A DNA stretch of 16,355 nucleotides from JALXCG01 sp026991065 [NCBI: Gemmatimonadota bacterium] (GTDB lineage Bacteria; GCA-2686955), in NCBI GenBank assembly GCA_026991065.1, contig JALXCG010000562.1, positions 1 to 16,355 on the forward strand, written 5' to 3'. Below are positions 8,736 to 15,195 of the stretch, piece after piece. The notes below the pieces were generated by a model. It saw only the letters and a program-made list of their open reading frames with translations, was not told where the DNA came from and made no database searches. Each line of letters begins with the position of its first letter. Positions within the stretch are counted from its first letter, which is position 1. Made by a program: the position numbers and the translations under genes.

Positions 8736-9463
8736 CACGCCTCCTCTTGGACGATCGTACCGATGGGTTCTCCGCGAACAACCCTCAGGATATTCCCCCG
8801 CTTGGTAATGCGAAACACAACCATGGGAAGAGAGTTGTCCATCGAGAGTGAAAAGGCGGTCGCATCCATGACCCGCAAGCGACTACGCAGCGCATCAAAA
8901 TAGGTCACCCTGCGAAGCAGTTCCGCCGCCGGATCCAAGGCGGGATCGGCAGTGTAGACGCCATCGACATTGGTGCCCTTGAGGATAATCTCGGCATTCA
9001 TCTCCACCGCGCGCAGCACAGCCGCTGTGTCAGTCGTAAAAAACGGATTCCCGGTACCCGCCGCGAAGATCACAACGCGACCCTTTTCCAGGTGCCTGAG
9101 AGCCCGCCTCCGCACATACGGCTCCGCCACCTCGCGAATATGCAGAGCCGACTGCAGACGAGTCTCGCAGCCGCGGCTTTCCAACGCTTCCTGCAGCGCA
9201 ACCGCGTTAATCACGGTTGCCAGCATTCCCATATAGTCGCCGGAAACGCGCTCAAACCCTTCGGCCGCCCCTCTCAACCCACGGAAGATATTCCCACCGC
9301 CAAGGACGATCGCCATTTCAACGTTGAGCGCGTGGACCTCCACAATCTCATCCGCAATGGCGCCAAGCGCCGTGCGGTCGATCCCATAGCCTTTTTCACC
9401 GGAAAGCACTTCGCCACTCAGCTTGAGCAGCACACGCTTGAATGCCGGGCCCGCTTGGCTCAT
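8735..9463 (-). CDS. pyrH: Uridylate (UMP) kinase
   Basis: PyrH phosphorylates UMP to UDP with ATP. It is the bacterial hexameric amino-acid-kinase-family enzyme, usually activated by GTP and inhibited by UTP. From the ATG at 9463 the protein is 242 residues. It carries [12 protein letters not shown] at the start, [10 protein letters not shown] at residues 53-62, [28 protein letters not shown] at about 133-148, and [13 protein letters not shown], all characteristic. The frame is open 15 codons further upstream into tsf, but the ATG one base after the tsf TAG fits the family N-terminus. Its 3' end overlaps the frr start. Confidence 0.97.
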   Translation of the reverse strand: MSQAGPAFKRVLLKLSGEVLSGEKGYGIDRTALGAIADEIVEVHALNVEMAIVLGGGNIFRGLRGAAEGFERVSGDYMGMLATVINAVALQEALESRGCETRLQSALHIREVAEPYVRRRALRHLEKGRVVIFAAGTGNPFFTTDTAAVLRAVEMNAEIILKGTNVDGVYTADPALDPAAELLRRVTYFDALRSRLRVMDATAFSLSMDNSLPMVVFRITKRGNILRVVRGEPIGTIVQEEA

Positions 9464-9464
9464 G

Positions 9465-10064
9465 CTATTCGCCAATGGCGAAGCGCGCGAAACGCCGCAC
9501 CGAAACATTCTCGCCGAGTTTGCCGGACACGTCGGTGATCAGTTGCTGAATCGTCACGCCGCCGGATGGATCGCGCACATCCACTTGCTCCAGCAAGCAG
9601 CTTTCGCGAAACCACTTGTCCAGCTTGCCTTCGACGATCTTGGCGATCACCGGCTCCGGCTTGCCGGTCTCTTTGGCCTGCTCTTCGTAGATCCGCCGTT
9701 CGTGCGCCACCTCGTCCTCGGGGATATCCTCTCGGCGAACGGCGATGGGGTTGCAAGCGGCGACCTGCATCGCAATGGTCCGCGCCAACTGTGCAAAATC
9801 ATCGGTGCGGGCGACGAAATCGGTTTCGCAGTTGAGTTCGAGCAGAACTCCCAGGCGATCACCGGGGTGAATGTAGGAGAGAATCAGTCCCTCCTTGGTC
9901 TCTCGCCCGGCTCGTTTGGCAGCGTTGGCGGCCCCCTTCTTGCGGAGCAGATCGAGAGCGAGTTCCATATCGCCGTCGGTCTCCACGAGGGCCTTCTTGC
10001 AGTCCATCATTCCGGCGCCGGTGCGCTCCCGTAGTTCCTTTACCTGTGCTGCTTTGATGCTCAT
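9465..10064 (-). CDS. tsf: Elongation factor Ts, short form
   Basis: EF-Ts is the nucleotide-exchange factor that releases GDP from EF-Tu. The N-terminal UBA-like region ([19 protein letters not shown], then DLLRKKG) and the core with NCETDFVAR (TDFV at 81-84) are clear. The C-terminus carries the conserved [11 protein letters not shown]. At 199 residues it lacks much of the core found in the E. coli protein (283 residues). It resembles the compact EF-Ts known from Thermus and other lineages, so it is complete rather than truncated. The ATG has only a modest GAG-type ribosome site. It lies about 200 bases after rpsB and 1 base before pyrH. Confidence 0.96.
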   Translation of the reverse strand: MSIKAAQVKELRERTGAGMMDCKKALVETDGDMELALDLLRKKGAANAAKRAGRETKEGLILSYIHPGDRLGVLLELNCETDFVARTDDFAQLARTIAMQVAACNPIAVRREDIPEDEVAHERRIYEEQAKETGKPEPVIAKIVEGKLDKWFRESCLLEQVDVRDPSGGVTIQQLITDVSGKLGENVSVRRFARFAIGE

Positions 10065-10261
10065 TTCTCAGTTCTACTCCGTTGCGGAGGGACACCGCCT
10101 GGTGGCCTTCCGTTCAAGCCCGTTTCCGGGGCGCTCCACTCCGAGCGCCACCCGCTTTCAAGGAACTCCACCGAGCGCTCGGATCGCCCTCAAGCGGGCC
10201 ATTCCAAGCACCCGATGCTCGCGCCGACACTCGAATCGGCGCAGCCAAACCAGCCTCCTGC
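10065..10261 (-). other. Structured rpsB-tsf intercistronic spacer
   Basis: This stretch of about 197 bases lies between the rpsB stop and the tsf ATG and has no credible ORF. Read as minus-strand RNA it contains successive perfect stems. These are GCGCCGA/TCGGCGC (10221-10242); an outer CCCGCTT/AAGCGGG pair (10151-10157 with 10192-10198) enclosing the palindrome CCGAGCGCTCGG (10171-10182); GGCGCTC/GAGCGCC (10130-10149); CCCG-GAAA-CGGG with a GNRA loop (10119-10130); and CTCCG/CGGAG (10077-10089). None has a U-run, so none is a standard terminator. GC-rich DNA folds easily, so function is unproven. It could be an mRNA processing or stability element, an autoregulatory site, or a partial attenuator between S2 and EF-Ts. 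Confidence 0.45.
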
Positions 10262-11227
10262 TCAGGCCGGTTTCTCCTCGGAATCCGCTGCGGCCTCCTT
10301 GACCACGGCAGTCTCCTCGTCGCCGGCGACGACCGGAGCTTCAGCCGCTCCGATTGCTTCCGCCGGTTGTTCAGCAGTGCCTTCCGTCGCAGCCGCCACC
10401 GCCGGAGTTGCATCCGCTTCCGTTGCCGGGGACTCCTCGGCGGCCGGAGCCTCTGTTGCGCTCTCATCAGCCGCGATCGCTGCTTCCATCGAGCTGCCCG
10501 CATCAGCCGAAGGCCCGCCATCAGGCCCAAAGTTGAAGTCGCCCGCTTCGTGCCGGCCACTGATCACCGCATCGGCAATCGCTTTGGTCACCAGGCGAAT
10601 CGAGCGCACCGCGTCATCATTGGCGGGAATCGGATAGTCGATCTCGGTCGGATCGCTGTTGGTGTCAACCATGGCCACCACTGGAATTCCCAGCTTGCGA
10701 CACTCCTTGATCGCGATCGATTCCTTGCGCGTGTCCACCAGAAAAACCGCCGTGGGCAACTCAGTCATCGACTTGACGCCGCAGAGAACCTTCGAGAGTT
10801 TGGTGTACTCGCGCTCGCGCATCAGCCGCTCTTTCTTCGTCAACGTGCCGAAGCTCCGGTCCTCGTCCATCTTCTCAAGGCGCTTCATCTTGTCAACAGA
10901 AACGCGAATCGTCGCGTAGTTGGTCAAGAAACCGCCCAACCAGCGTTCGGTGACATAAAACATGCCGCACCGTTGCGCCTCACTGGCTACGGCGTCCTGA
11001 GCCTGCTTTTTGGTGCCGACAAAAAGCACCTTGCCGCCCTTGCGGGCGGTCTCGCGCATGAATGCTGTGGCCGCCGCGAGGCGCACCTGAGTCTTGCGCA
11101 GATCGATGATGTGGATACCGTTGCGCCGCCCAAAAATGAACCGCCGCATCTTGGGATTCCAGCGCTTGGTCTGATGACCGAAGTGGGCTCCCGCCTCGAG
11201 CAACTCTCGTGCCGTAATCTCTGCCAT
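10262..11227 (-). CDS. rpsB: 30S ribosomal protein S2 with acidic C-terminal extension
   Basis: S2 binds late on the back of the 30S subunit and is needed to recruit S1 in many bacteria. Residues 1 to about 226 are a normal S2: [61 protein letters not shown], then [24 protein letters not shown] and [10 protein letters not shown]. About 95 further residues follow, dominated by Ala and Glu/Asp with only two Lys from residue 238 on. They make a disordered acidic tail, so the total is 321 residues against about 240 in E. coli. The ATG has AGGAG six bases upstream. It follows rpsI by about 140 bases. Confidence 0.97.
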   Translation of the reverse strand: MAEITARELLEAGAHFGHQTKRWNPKMRRFIFGRRNGIHIIDLRKTQVRLAAATAFMRETARKGGKVLFVGTKKQAQDAVASEAQRCGMFYVTERWLGGFLTNYATIRVSVDKMKRLEKMDEDRSFGTLTKKERLMREREYTKLSKVLCGVKSMTELPTAVFLVDTRKESIAIKECRKLGIPVVAMVDTNSDPTEIDYPIPANDDAVRSIRLVTKAIADAVISGRHEAGDFNFGPDGGPSADAGSSMEAAIAADESATEAPAAEESPATEADATPAVAAATEGTAEQPAEAIGAAEAPVVAGDEETAVVKEAAADSEEKPA

Positions 11228-11320
11228 TGCTTACTCCTGGGGTTCTCACCAAATGGACTCCGTTTCGTCGTCGTGCAGAGCACCACAACACCCCATTGAA
11301 CAGAGCCCCGTGAATTGTGC

Positions 11321-11342
11321 CGCTTTCCACGATGGGAAAGCG
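11321..11342 (-). other. Perfect hairpin in the rpsI-rpsB spacer
   Basis: CGCTTTCC and GGAAAGCG form an 8-bp perfect stem with a 6-base loop, about 25 bases after the rpsI stop. No T-run follows on the minus strand, so it is not a canonical intrinsic terminator. The rest of the 139-base spacer (11228-11366) shows no clear promoter. The hairpin may mark a processing or partial termination point between the L13-S9 and S2-EF-Ts units. Confidence 0.4.
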
Positions 11343-11366
11343 CGCCGAATAACTGCGATCAGCGAA

Positions 11367-11762
11367 TCAACGCTTGGAGAACTGGAATCTCCCGCGGGCG
11401 CCCTTCTGGCCGTACTTCTTCCGCTCGACCATGCGCGCATCGCGCGTCAGGAATCCTTCGGCCCGCAGCGCGGGTCGATGATTCTCGTTCATCAGCACCA
11501 ACGCTCGCGCGATCCCCAGGCGCAACGCGCCCGCCTGACCGCTCTTGCCGCCGCCAAGCACCGTCGCAACGACGTCGACACTCTCGCGATTCTCCGTGAG
11601 AAGAAGCGGGCGTTCGATATCCTGAACCAGAACCTCGCGGTTCAAATAGTCCATGGGGCCGAGGCCGTTAATTGTGATCTCGCCCGTACCTCCGGGCCGA
11701 ATCCAGACCTTGGCAATGGCGTTCTTGCGTCGCCCGGTCGCAGCAAAACTCTGTGTGGACAT
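11367..11762 (-). CDS. rpsI: 30S ribosomal protein S9
   Basis: S9 sits in the 30S head, and its C-terminal tail reaches the P-site tRNA. The 131-residue product has FAATGRRKNAIAKVWI, GEITINGLGPMDYLNRE, TVLGGGKSGQAGALRLGIA, the RAEGFLTRDARMVERKK segment and a basic tail ending GRFQFSKR. The terminal Lys-Arg pair conserved for P-site contact is present. The frame runs open upstream through rplM, but MSTQSFAATGRRKN at 11762 matches the family start, and GAGGA lies directly before it. It follows rplM by 29 bases, the near-universal L13-S9 pair. Confidence 0.97.
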   Translation of the reverse strand: MSTQSFAATGRRKNAIAKVWIRPGGTGEITINGLGPMDYLNREVLVQDIERPLLLTENRESVDVVATVLGGGKSGQAGALRLGIARALVLMNENHRPALRAEGFLTRDARMVERKKYGQKGARGRFQFSKR

Positions 11763-11791
11763 TCCTCGAATGCTCCTGAATGACGGTTCGG

Positions 11792-12232
11792 TTAGACCCG
11801 ATGGGCGAGCTTGATCGCCACCGGTTTTTGAGCCGCGTGCGGGTGTTCGGCGCCCGCGTAGATATGTAGTTTCTTGATCATCTTCCGCCCCAGGCGATTC
11901 TTCGGCAGCATGCCCTTGACCGCATGCTGAATCACCATCTCCGGCTTCGCGGCATGCATCTCCTCGTAGGTCTGGAAGCGATCGCCGCCCGGCCAACCGG
12001 TATAACGGAAGTAGGTCTTCTTTTCCGCCTTGCGACCGGTCAACTTGACCAGTGACGCGTTGATGATGACTACATTGTCCCCATTATCGACATGCGGGGT
12101 AAAATTGGGCTTGTGCTTGCCGCGCAATAAACTGGCGACCTGTGAAGAGAGGCGTCCCAGAACCACATCGCGGGCATCGATCAGAACCCACTTGCGGTCT
12201 GTGTCCTCCTTACGCAGGCTCTGCGTAATCAT
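11792..12232 (-). CDS. rplM: 50S ribosomal protein L13
   Basis: L13 is an early-assembly 50S protein. The protein is 146 residues from the ATG at 12232. It shows KWVLIDARDVVLGRLSSQ, LLRGKHKPNFTPHVDNGDNV, then NASLVKLTGRK, YRYTGWPGG-like YFRYTGWPGGDR, AVKGMLPKNRLGRKM and LHIYAGAEHPHAAQKP. An ATG four codons upstream (12244) is in frame but has no ribosome site. The chosen ATG has GGAG six bases before it, overlapping that alternative start. It is the first gene of the rplM-rpsI-rpsB-tsf-pyrH-frr run. In E. coli L13 represses its own operon by binding its mRNA leader; a leader hairpin is present here too, but its role is unknown. Confidence 0.96.
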   Translation of the reverse strand: MITQSLRKEDTDRKWVLIDARDVVLGRLSSQVASLLRGKHKPNFTPHVDNGDNVVIINASLVKLTGRKAEKKTYFRYTGWPGGDRFQTYEEMHAAKPEMVIQHAVKGMLPKNRLGRKMIKKLHIYAGAEHPHAAQKPVAIKLAHRV

Positions 12233-12253
12233 GTTGGACTCCATCGGCTGAAA

Positions 12254-12271
12254 CGGCGCAATTCAGCGCCG
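12254..12271 (-). promoter_or_regulatory. Hairpin in the rplM leader
   Basis: CGGCGC and GCGCCG make a perfect 6-bp stem with a 6-base loop, ending about 20 bases before the rplM ATG. An alternative pairing, CTGAA with the TTCAG just downstream (reaching about 12246), would exclude this stem and come closer to the GGAG at 12239-12242. Two competing folds near a ribosome site suggest translational control, possibly by L13. This is an inference from pairing alone. Confidence 0.35.
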
Positions 12272-12340
12272 AAGATCGCAGTGAACGAAACTGGGCCGCA
12301 GGCGCAACAATAGGCGGCCCCGTCACCACATAGACCGAGC

Positions 12341-12370
12341 AGATTAGCCGCATTGACAGCACGCTGTCAA
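12341..12370 (-). promoter_or_regulatory. Putative rplM operon promoter with 18-bp palindrome
   Basis: On the minus strand a perfect TTGACA (12365-12370) is followed 18 bases later by TAATCT (12341-12346), a weak -10 match. The -35 box is one arm of an exact 18-bp inverted repeat, TTGACAGC-GT-GCTGTCAA, at 12353-12370. The promoter would give a leader of about 100 bases before rplM. The palindrome lies 13 bases past the maf stop, so it could also act as a weak transcript end. Confidence 0.5.
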
Positions 12371-12383
12371 CGAAAGCTCGCAG

Positions 12384-13028
12384 CTACTTCGACTCCCCGC
12401 CAGAAGCGCCGACCGGCGGCCACTCGACCCAGGGACGCAACGCCGCAATCAACGGCACCACCGGCAAGCCGACCACGTTGGCATAAGAGCCCTCCACGGC
12501 CGCCACCAGGCCCGCGCCCAAACCCTGAATCGCGTACGCCCCCGCTTTCCCAAGCGGCTCGCCCGATTCCACATAGCGCTGGATTTCGCCCCGGCTCAAG
12601 GGGCGAAAACAGACCCGAGTCACACTGCAGTGCCCCCACGCCCCACGATCCCGCCGGCACCACCCCGGCGTCGGCGCCGGCAGAGCATCGGAACTCACCA
12701 GGGCCAGGCCGGTAACCACCCGGTGCCAGCGCCCGGCCAACGCCCTAAGAATCTCCGCGGCGTGCAGCGAGTCCCCCGGCTTGCCCAGAATCTCCTCGTC
12801 GGGCCCCACCACCACAGTATCCGCTCCCAGACAGATTCGCCCCGGCTCACGCCCCGCCACGGCCGCCGCCTTCGCCCAGGCCGCCCTTTGGGCGAACTCC
12901 TCCGCCACCTCGCCATCCAGCGGTGAGGGCTCCGCCTCCGGCGCGCCAACCACGCGAAACCGCACACCGATCTGCCGCAAGAGCGCCGCCCGGCGCGGCG
13001 ATTCCGACGCCAGAATCAGCTCGAACAT
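12384..13028 (-). CDS. maf: Maf-family nucleoside triphosphate pyrophosphatase
   Basis: Maf proteins hydrolyse non-canonical or excess nucleoside triphosphates (dTTP/UTP, m7GTP or modified pyrimidines, depending on subgroup) to monophosphates. They act in nucleotide house-cleaning and septum-related growth control. The 214-residue protein has [14 protein letters not shown] at the start, the catalytic GADTVVV (about residues 68-74), [13 protein letters not shown] and KAGAYAIQG with [11 protein letters not shown]. Between VTGLALV and the TRVCFRPLS strand there is an extra Pro/Trp/Cys-rich stretch (about 114-134), longer than usual. [10 protein letters not shown] is closer to the YhdE-type (dTTP/UTP) group, but substrate cannot be fixed. 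GGAG lies five bases before the ATG, and the start overlaps dtd by 13 bases. Confidence 0.93.
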   Translation of the reverse strand: MFELILASESPRRAALLRQIGVRFRVVGAPEAEPSPLDGEVAEEFAQRAAWAKAAAVAGREPGRICLGADTVVVGPDEEILGKPGDSLHAAEILRALAGRWHRVVTGLALVSSDALPAPTPGWCRRDRGAWGHCSVTRVCFRPLSRGEIQRYVESGEPLGKAGAYAIQGLGAGLVAAVEGSYANVVGLPVVPLIAALRPWVEWPPVGASGGESK

Positions 13029-13465
13029 GGAGACTCCATGACCAGCGTGACCGGCCCGTCATTCACCAGCTCCACCTCCATCATGGCGCCGAACACACCG
13101 CGCGCAACCACCACGCCGCGCTGCTCCAGCAACTCGCCGAGCGCCTCATAGAGCCGTTTCCCCTTCTCCGCATCCGCCGCCGCCGAAAAAGAGGGCCTTC
13201 GCCCCTTGCGCGTATCCCCGTAGAGCGTGAACTGCGAGACCAGCAGCACCGCGCCGCCGACCTCCTCCAGGCAGCGATTCATCCGCCCCTGCTCATCGGC
13301 AAAAACCCGCAGCCCCACCAGCCGGTCCGCCAGCCAGCGAACCTGCTCCAGGGTGGAGTCGCGTCCAACCCCGACCAGCACCATGAAGCCGACCCCCACC
13401 GCACCGACCACTTCCCCCGCGACCCGCACCTCCGCGCGTTGAACCCGCTGCACCACCAGCCGCAT
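13016..13465 (-). CDS. dtd: D-aminoacyl-tRNA deacylase
   Basis: Dtd removes D-amino acids (and glycine mischarged on tRNA-Ala) from tRNA, keeping translation homochiral. The 149-residue length is typical. It begins [15 protein letters not shown] and carries the two signature motifs SQFTLY (77-82) and NDGPVT (135-140; the cross-subunit Gly-Pro motif). [15 protein letters not shown] lies between them. An AAGGAGG site (13470-13476) four bases before the ATG is among the strongest ribosome sites in the window. The 3' end overlaps maf, so the two are probably translationally coupled. Confidence 0.96.
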   Translation of the reverse strand: MRLVVQRVQRAEVRVAGEVVGAVGVGFMVLVGVGRDSTLEQVRWLADRLVGLRVFADEQGRMNRCLEEVGGAVLLVSQFTLYGDTRKGRRPSFSAAADAEKGKRLYEALGELLEQRGVVVARGVFGAMMEVELVNDGPVTLVMESPCSS

Positions 13466-13493
13466 CGCCCCTCCTTAAGACAGGGAGTTCCAG

Positions 13494-13516
13494 AGCGCCC
13501 GGTCTTCAGCGCCCGG
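13494..13516. repeat. 9-bp direct repeat upstream of dtd
   Basis: AGCGCCCGG occurs twice with a 14-base period (13494-13502 and 13508-13516) in the 58-base gap between the outer-membrane protein gene and dtd. It may be a chance GC-rich duplication or a small regulator site, and I have no further support for function. Confidence 0.4.
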
Positions 13517-13523
13517 CAAAGGA

Positions 13524-14189
13524 CTAGAAGACCTCGGCGCAGAGCCCGGCCGACACCGTGGTCACCCGGACCGCATCGCCGCGCCCGAAAATCCCTCCCA
13601 TCGACCCCTCGGCGAAAAACGAGAAAGGCAGTGCCGGTGGATCGAAGCGCGCACCCGCCAGCACCGATGCCGAACCACTCGAACTGGTCTCGGTCGAAAT
13701 CTTCCCCCCCGCAACCTGAACATTCTGCGGCAGATCGGTCCACCAATGCATCCCCAACCCGGCGCCGAGATAGAGCGAGAGTGGAGAAAGCGGCGGGTTG
13801 AAAATCGCCACCCGCAGCGACCCCTCAACGCCCAGATCGGAAAAATCGTAGGCCAGCACCTGATCCCCCTCGATCTCCACCGCCTTCGACGAACGCGACG
13901 CATAGGTCACATCCGCCACCAAATCCACGACCGGCAACGTCGTCACCCCGAGCCGCAGCCCGCCGAACGCTCCCGACCCGAGCTGATCGTCGCGATACCG
14001 ATCCGAATCACCGAAAACATTGCCGGAATAGGAGATACCGCCACCGCGCAGCCCCACCTCCAGCCCCACCAACGCCTTTGCCGAGGGCGCACCGAGCAGC
14101 ATCACCAGTGCAACCAGCACCAGTCGCGACGCCGGCCGTCCCTCACCCAACAGATCTCGCGATTCTCTCCGCAACCGTGACCCGCGCAT
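13524..14189 (-). CDS. Predicted outer-membrane beta-barrel protein
   Basis: The 221-residue protein has a basic N-region, a hydrophobic signal segment (about residues 22-35) and a GAPSAKA cleavage site near residue 39. Alternating hydrophobic strands rich in Gly and aromatic residues follow: VGLEVGLRGGGISYSG, SGAFGGLRLGVTTLPVVDLV, SLYLGAGLGMHWW, PFSFFAEGSMGGIFG. It ends TTVSAGLCAEVF; a terminal Phe is the usual BAM recognition signal. About eight strands would fit the length, as in the OmpA/OmpW-like small barrels. The specific family is not recognised and no ligand can be named. GGAG lies five bases before the ATG. The gene sits between pgeF and dtd in the same direction. Confidence 0.75.
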   Translation of the reverse strand: MRGSRLRRESRDLLGEGRPASRLVLVALVMLLGAPSAKALVGLEVGLRGGGISYSGNVFGDSDRYRDDQLGSGAFGGLRLGVTTLPVVDLVADVTYASRSSKAVEIEGDQVLAYDFSDLGVEGSLRVAIFNPPLSPLSLYLGAGLGMHWWTDLPQNVQVAGGKISTETSSSGSASVLAGARFDPPALPFSFFAEGSMGGIFGRGDAVRVTTVSAGLCAEVF

Positions 14190-14498
14190 GAACTCTCCAT
14201 CTCCGCAACATCAACAAAGTGAACAAAGCCAACAATTCAAAACCCAGCGCATCCTAGGCCGCCGCGCGACACCAACGCAAGCCCCTCGGAACCGCCTCCC
14301 CCAACCTCCGCGTCTTCCCATCAGCCGGTTGCTGCTCCCCGGCCATCGCGCCAACCCATGATCATCTTGTGGGGATAGAGACTCGGCTCCGCCGTCGGCA
14401 CCGCTCCCGCCACATTCACGCCGCGGCCCCACCCCAACCACTCTCACCGAGAACGCATCTCCGCCCAAGGAGCACGGTCTCGGCTCCTGCCCGCCGCA
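14190..14498 (-). other. Intergenic region between pgeF and the barrel gene
   Basis: About 309 bases have no convincing gene. One 85-codon minus-strand frame (14211-14468) starts at TTG, is Gly/Arg-rich and resembles no protein. A hairpin AGGAGC/GCTCCT (about 14466-14486) lies just after the pgeF stop but has no T-run. A candidate promoter lies at 14251-14280. A TTTGTT-rich stretch runs just before the barrel gene's ribosome site. Confidence 0.45.
14251..14280 (-). promoter_or_regulatory. Candidate promoter for the barrel-dtd-maf unit
   Basis: On the minus strand TTGCGT (14275-14280) and TAGGAT (14251-14256) are 18 bases apart, about 62 bases before the ATG of the outer-membrane protein gene. 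The -10 matches the sigma-70 consensus at four of six positions and the -35 at three. A local promoter is reasonable because the upstream gap is long, but the match is weak. Confidence 0.33.
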
Positions 14499-15194
14499 TC
14501 ACCCCGCGCCGGCGCAACCGACCACGGTCCGCAGGCGCCCCGCGGCTTCCCCCTGGCGCCGCCATGAAGGCAGGTTCCCCGGAGCGCAGCAGGTGCAGGG
14601 CGCGCGCGTGTGAAGCCTTCCCGAATCCACCCCGAGCGACTCCAACTCCCAGCGCAGTGCCGCCGCCAGATCCAGACGCGGGCCCGCTCCCGCCTGCGCC
14701 GGCGGCGCACAGACACCAGGATCAAACCGCTTCGCGAAGCGCGCCGCCAACTCGGCGCTCACCTCGTAGCAGCAGGGGCCGATGTGGGGACCGAGCACCA
14801 CGGTCAGCGCCGCGAGTGACTCCCGAAAAGCCGCCACCGCGCTGCGCGCCATCCCGCCCAGCACCCCGCGCCATCCCGCGTGCACCACCGCGATCTCCGC
14901 GGGCGCCAGCAGAATCAGCGGCACACAGTCCGCCGTAAGGATCTCCGCCCACTCACCAGGACGGCGCAAGATCACCCCGTCGGCGGCGCGCGGCTCGCCC
15001 CCCGCCGGCTGCCACTCCACCACTTCGGTGCCATGCACTTGACGCAACCGGCAAAGCCGGGCCGGATCCACCCCCAGATCCTCCAGGGCGGAATCTCCCC
15101 CTCGGCCGGCCGGTGGCAGCACCGCGTGAACCCAGCCCGCGATCCCCCGCAAAGCCGAGTGCTGCAGGAATCCCCTGCTCTCGAACCAGCCCAT
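14499..15194 (-). CDS. pgeF: Peptidoglycan editing factor PgeF / YfiH-YlmD family (multicopper polyphenol oxidase fold)
   Basis: This family was first called laccase-like. E. coli YfiH (PgeF) is reported to clear cytoplasmic peptidoglycan precursors in which L-Ser replaces L-Ala; purine-nucleoside activity is also reported for the family. The 231-residue protein has the metal/active-site set: His54 in RQVHG, Cys90 in LTADCVPLIL and His105 in AVVHAGWRG. It also has ADGVI, GPHIGPCCYEV and a C-terminal APCTCCAPGNLPSWRRQGE segment. The start ATG is one base after the stop of the RelA/SpoT gene, so the two are likely cotranscribed. The ribosome site is weak, suggesting coupling. Confidence 0.92.
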   Translation of the reverse strand: MGWFESRGFLQHSALRGIAGWVHAVLPPAGRGGDSALEDLGVDPARLCRLRQVHGTEVVEWQPAGGEPRAADGVILRRPGEWAEILTADCVPLILLAPAEIAVVHAGWRGVLGGMARSAVAAFRESLAALTVVLGPHIGPCCYEVSAELAARFAKRFDPGVCAPPAQAGAGPRLDLAAALRWELESLGVDSGRLHTRAPCTCCAPGNLPSWRRQGEAAGRLRTVVGCAGAG

Positions 15195-15195
15195 A

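Noticed and set aside
10082-11299. 405-codon plus-strand open frame across rpsB
   Set aside because: It mirrors rpsB and its spacer, starts without a ribosome site and shows no domain.
14211-14468. 85-codon minus-strand frame in the pgeF-barrel gap
   Set aside because: TTG start, no ribosome site, and Gly/Arg/Trp-rich composition typical of non-coding GC-rich DNA.
14466-14486. Hairpin after pgeF as a terminator
   Set aside because: The stem is only 6 bp, the loop 9 bases and no T-run follows, so it does not meet the pattern of an intrinsic terminator.
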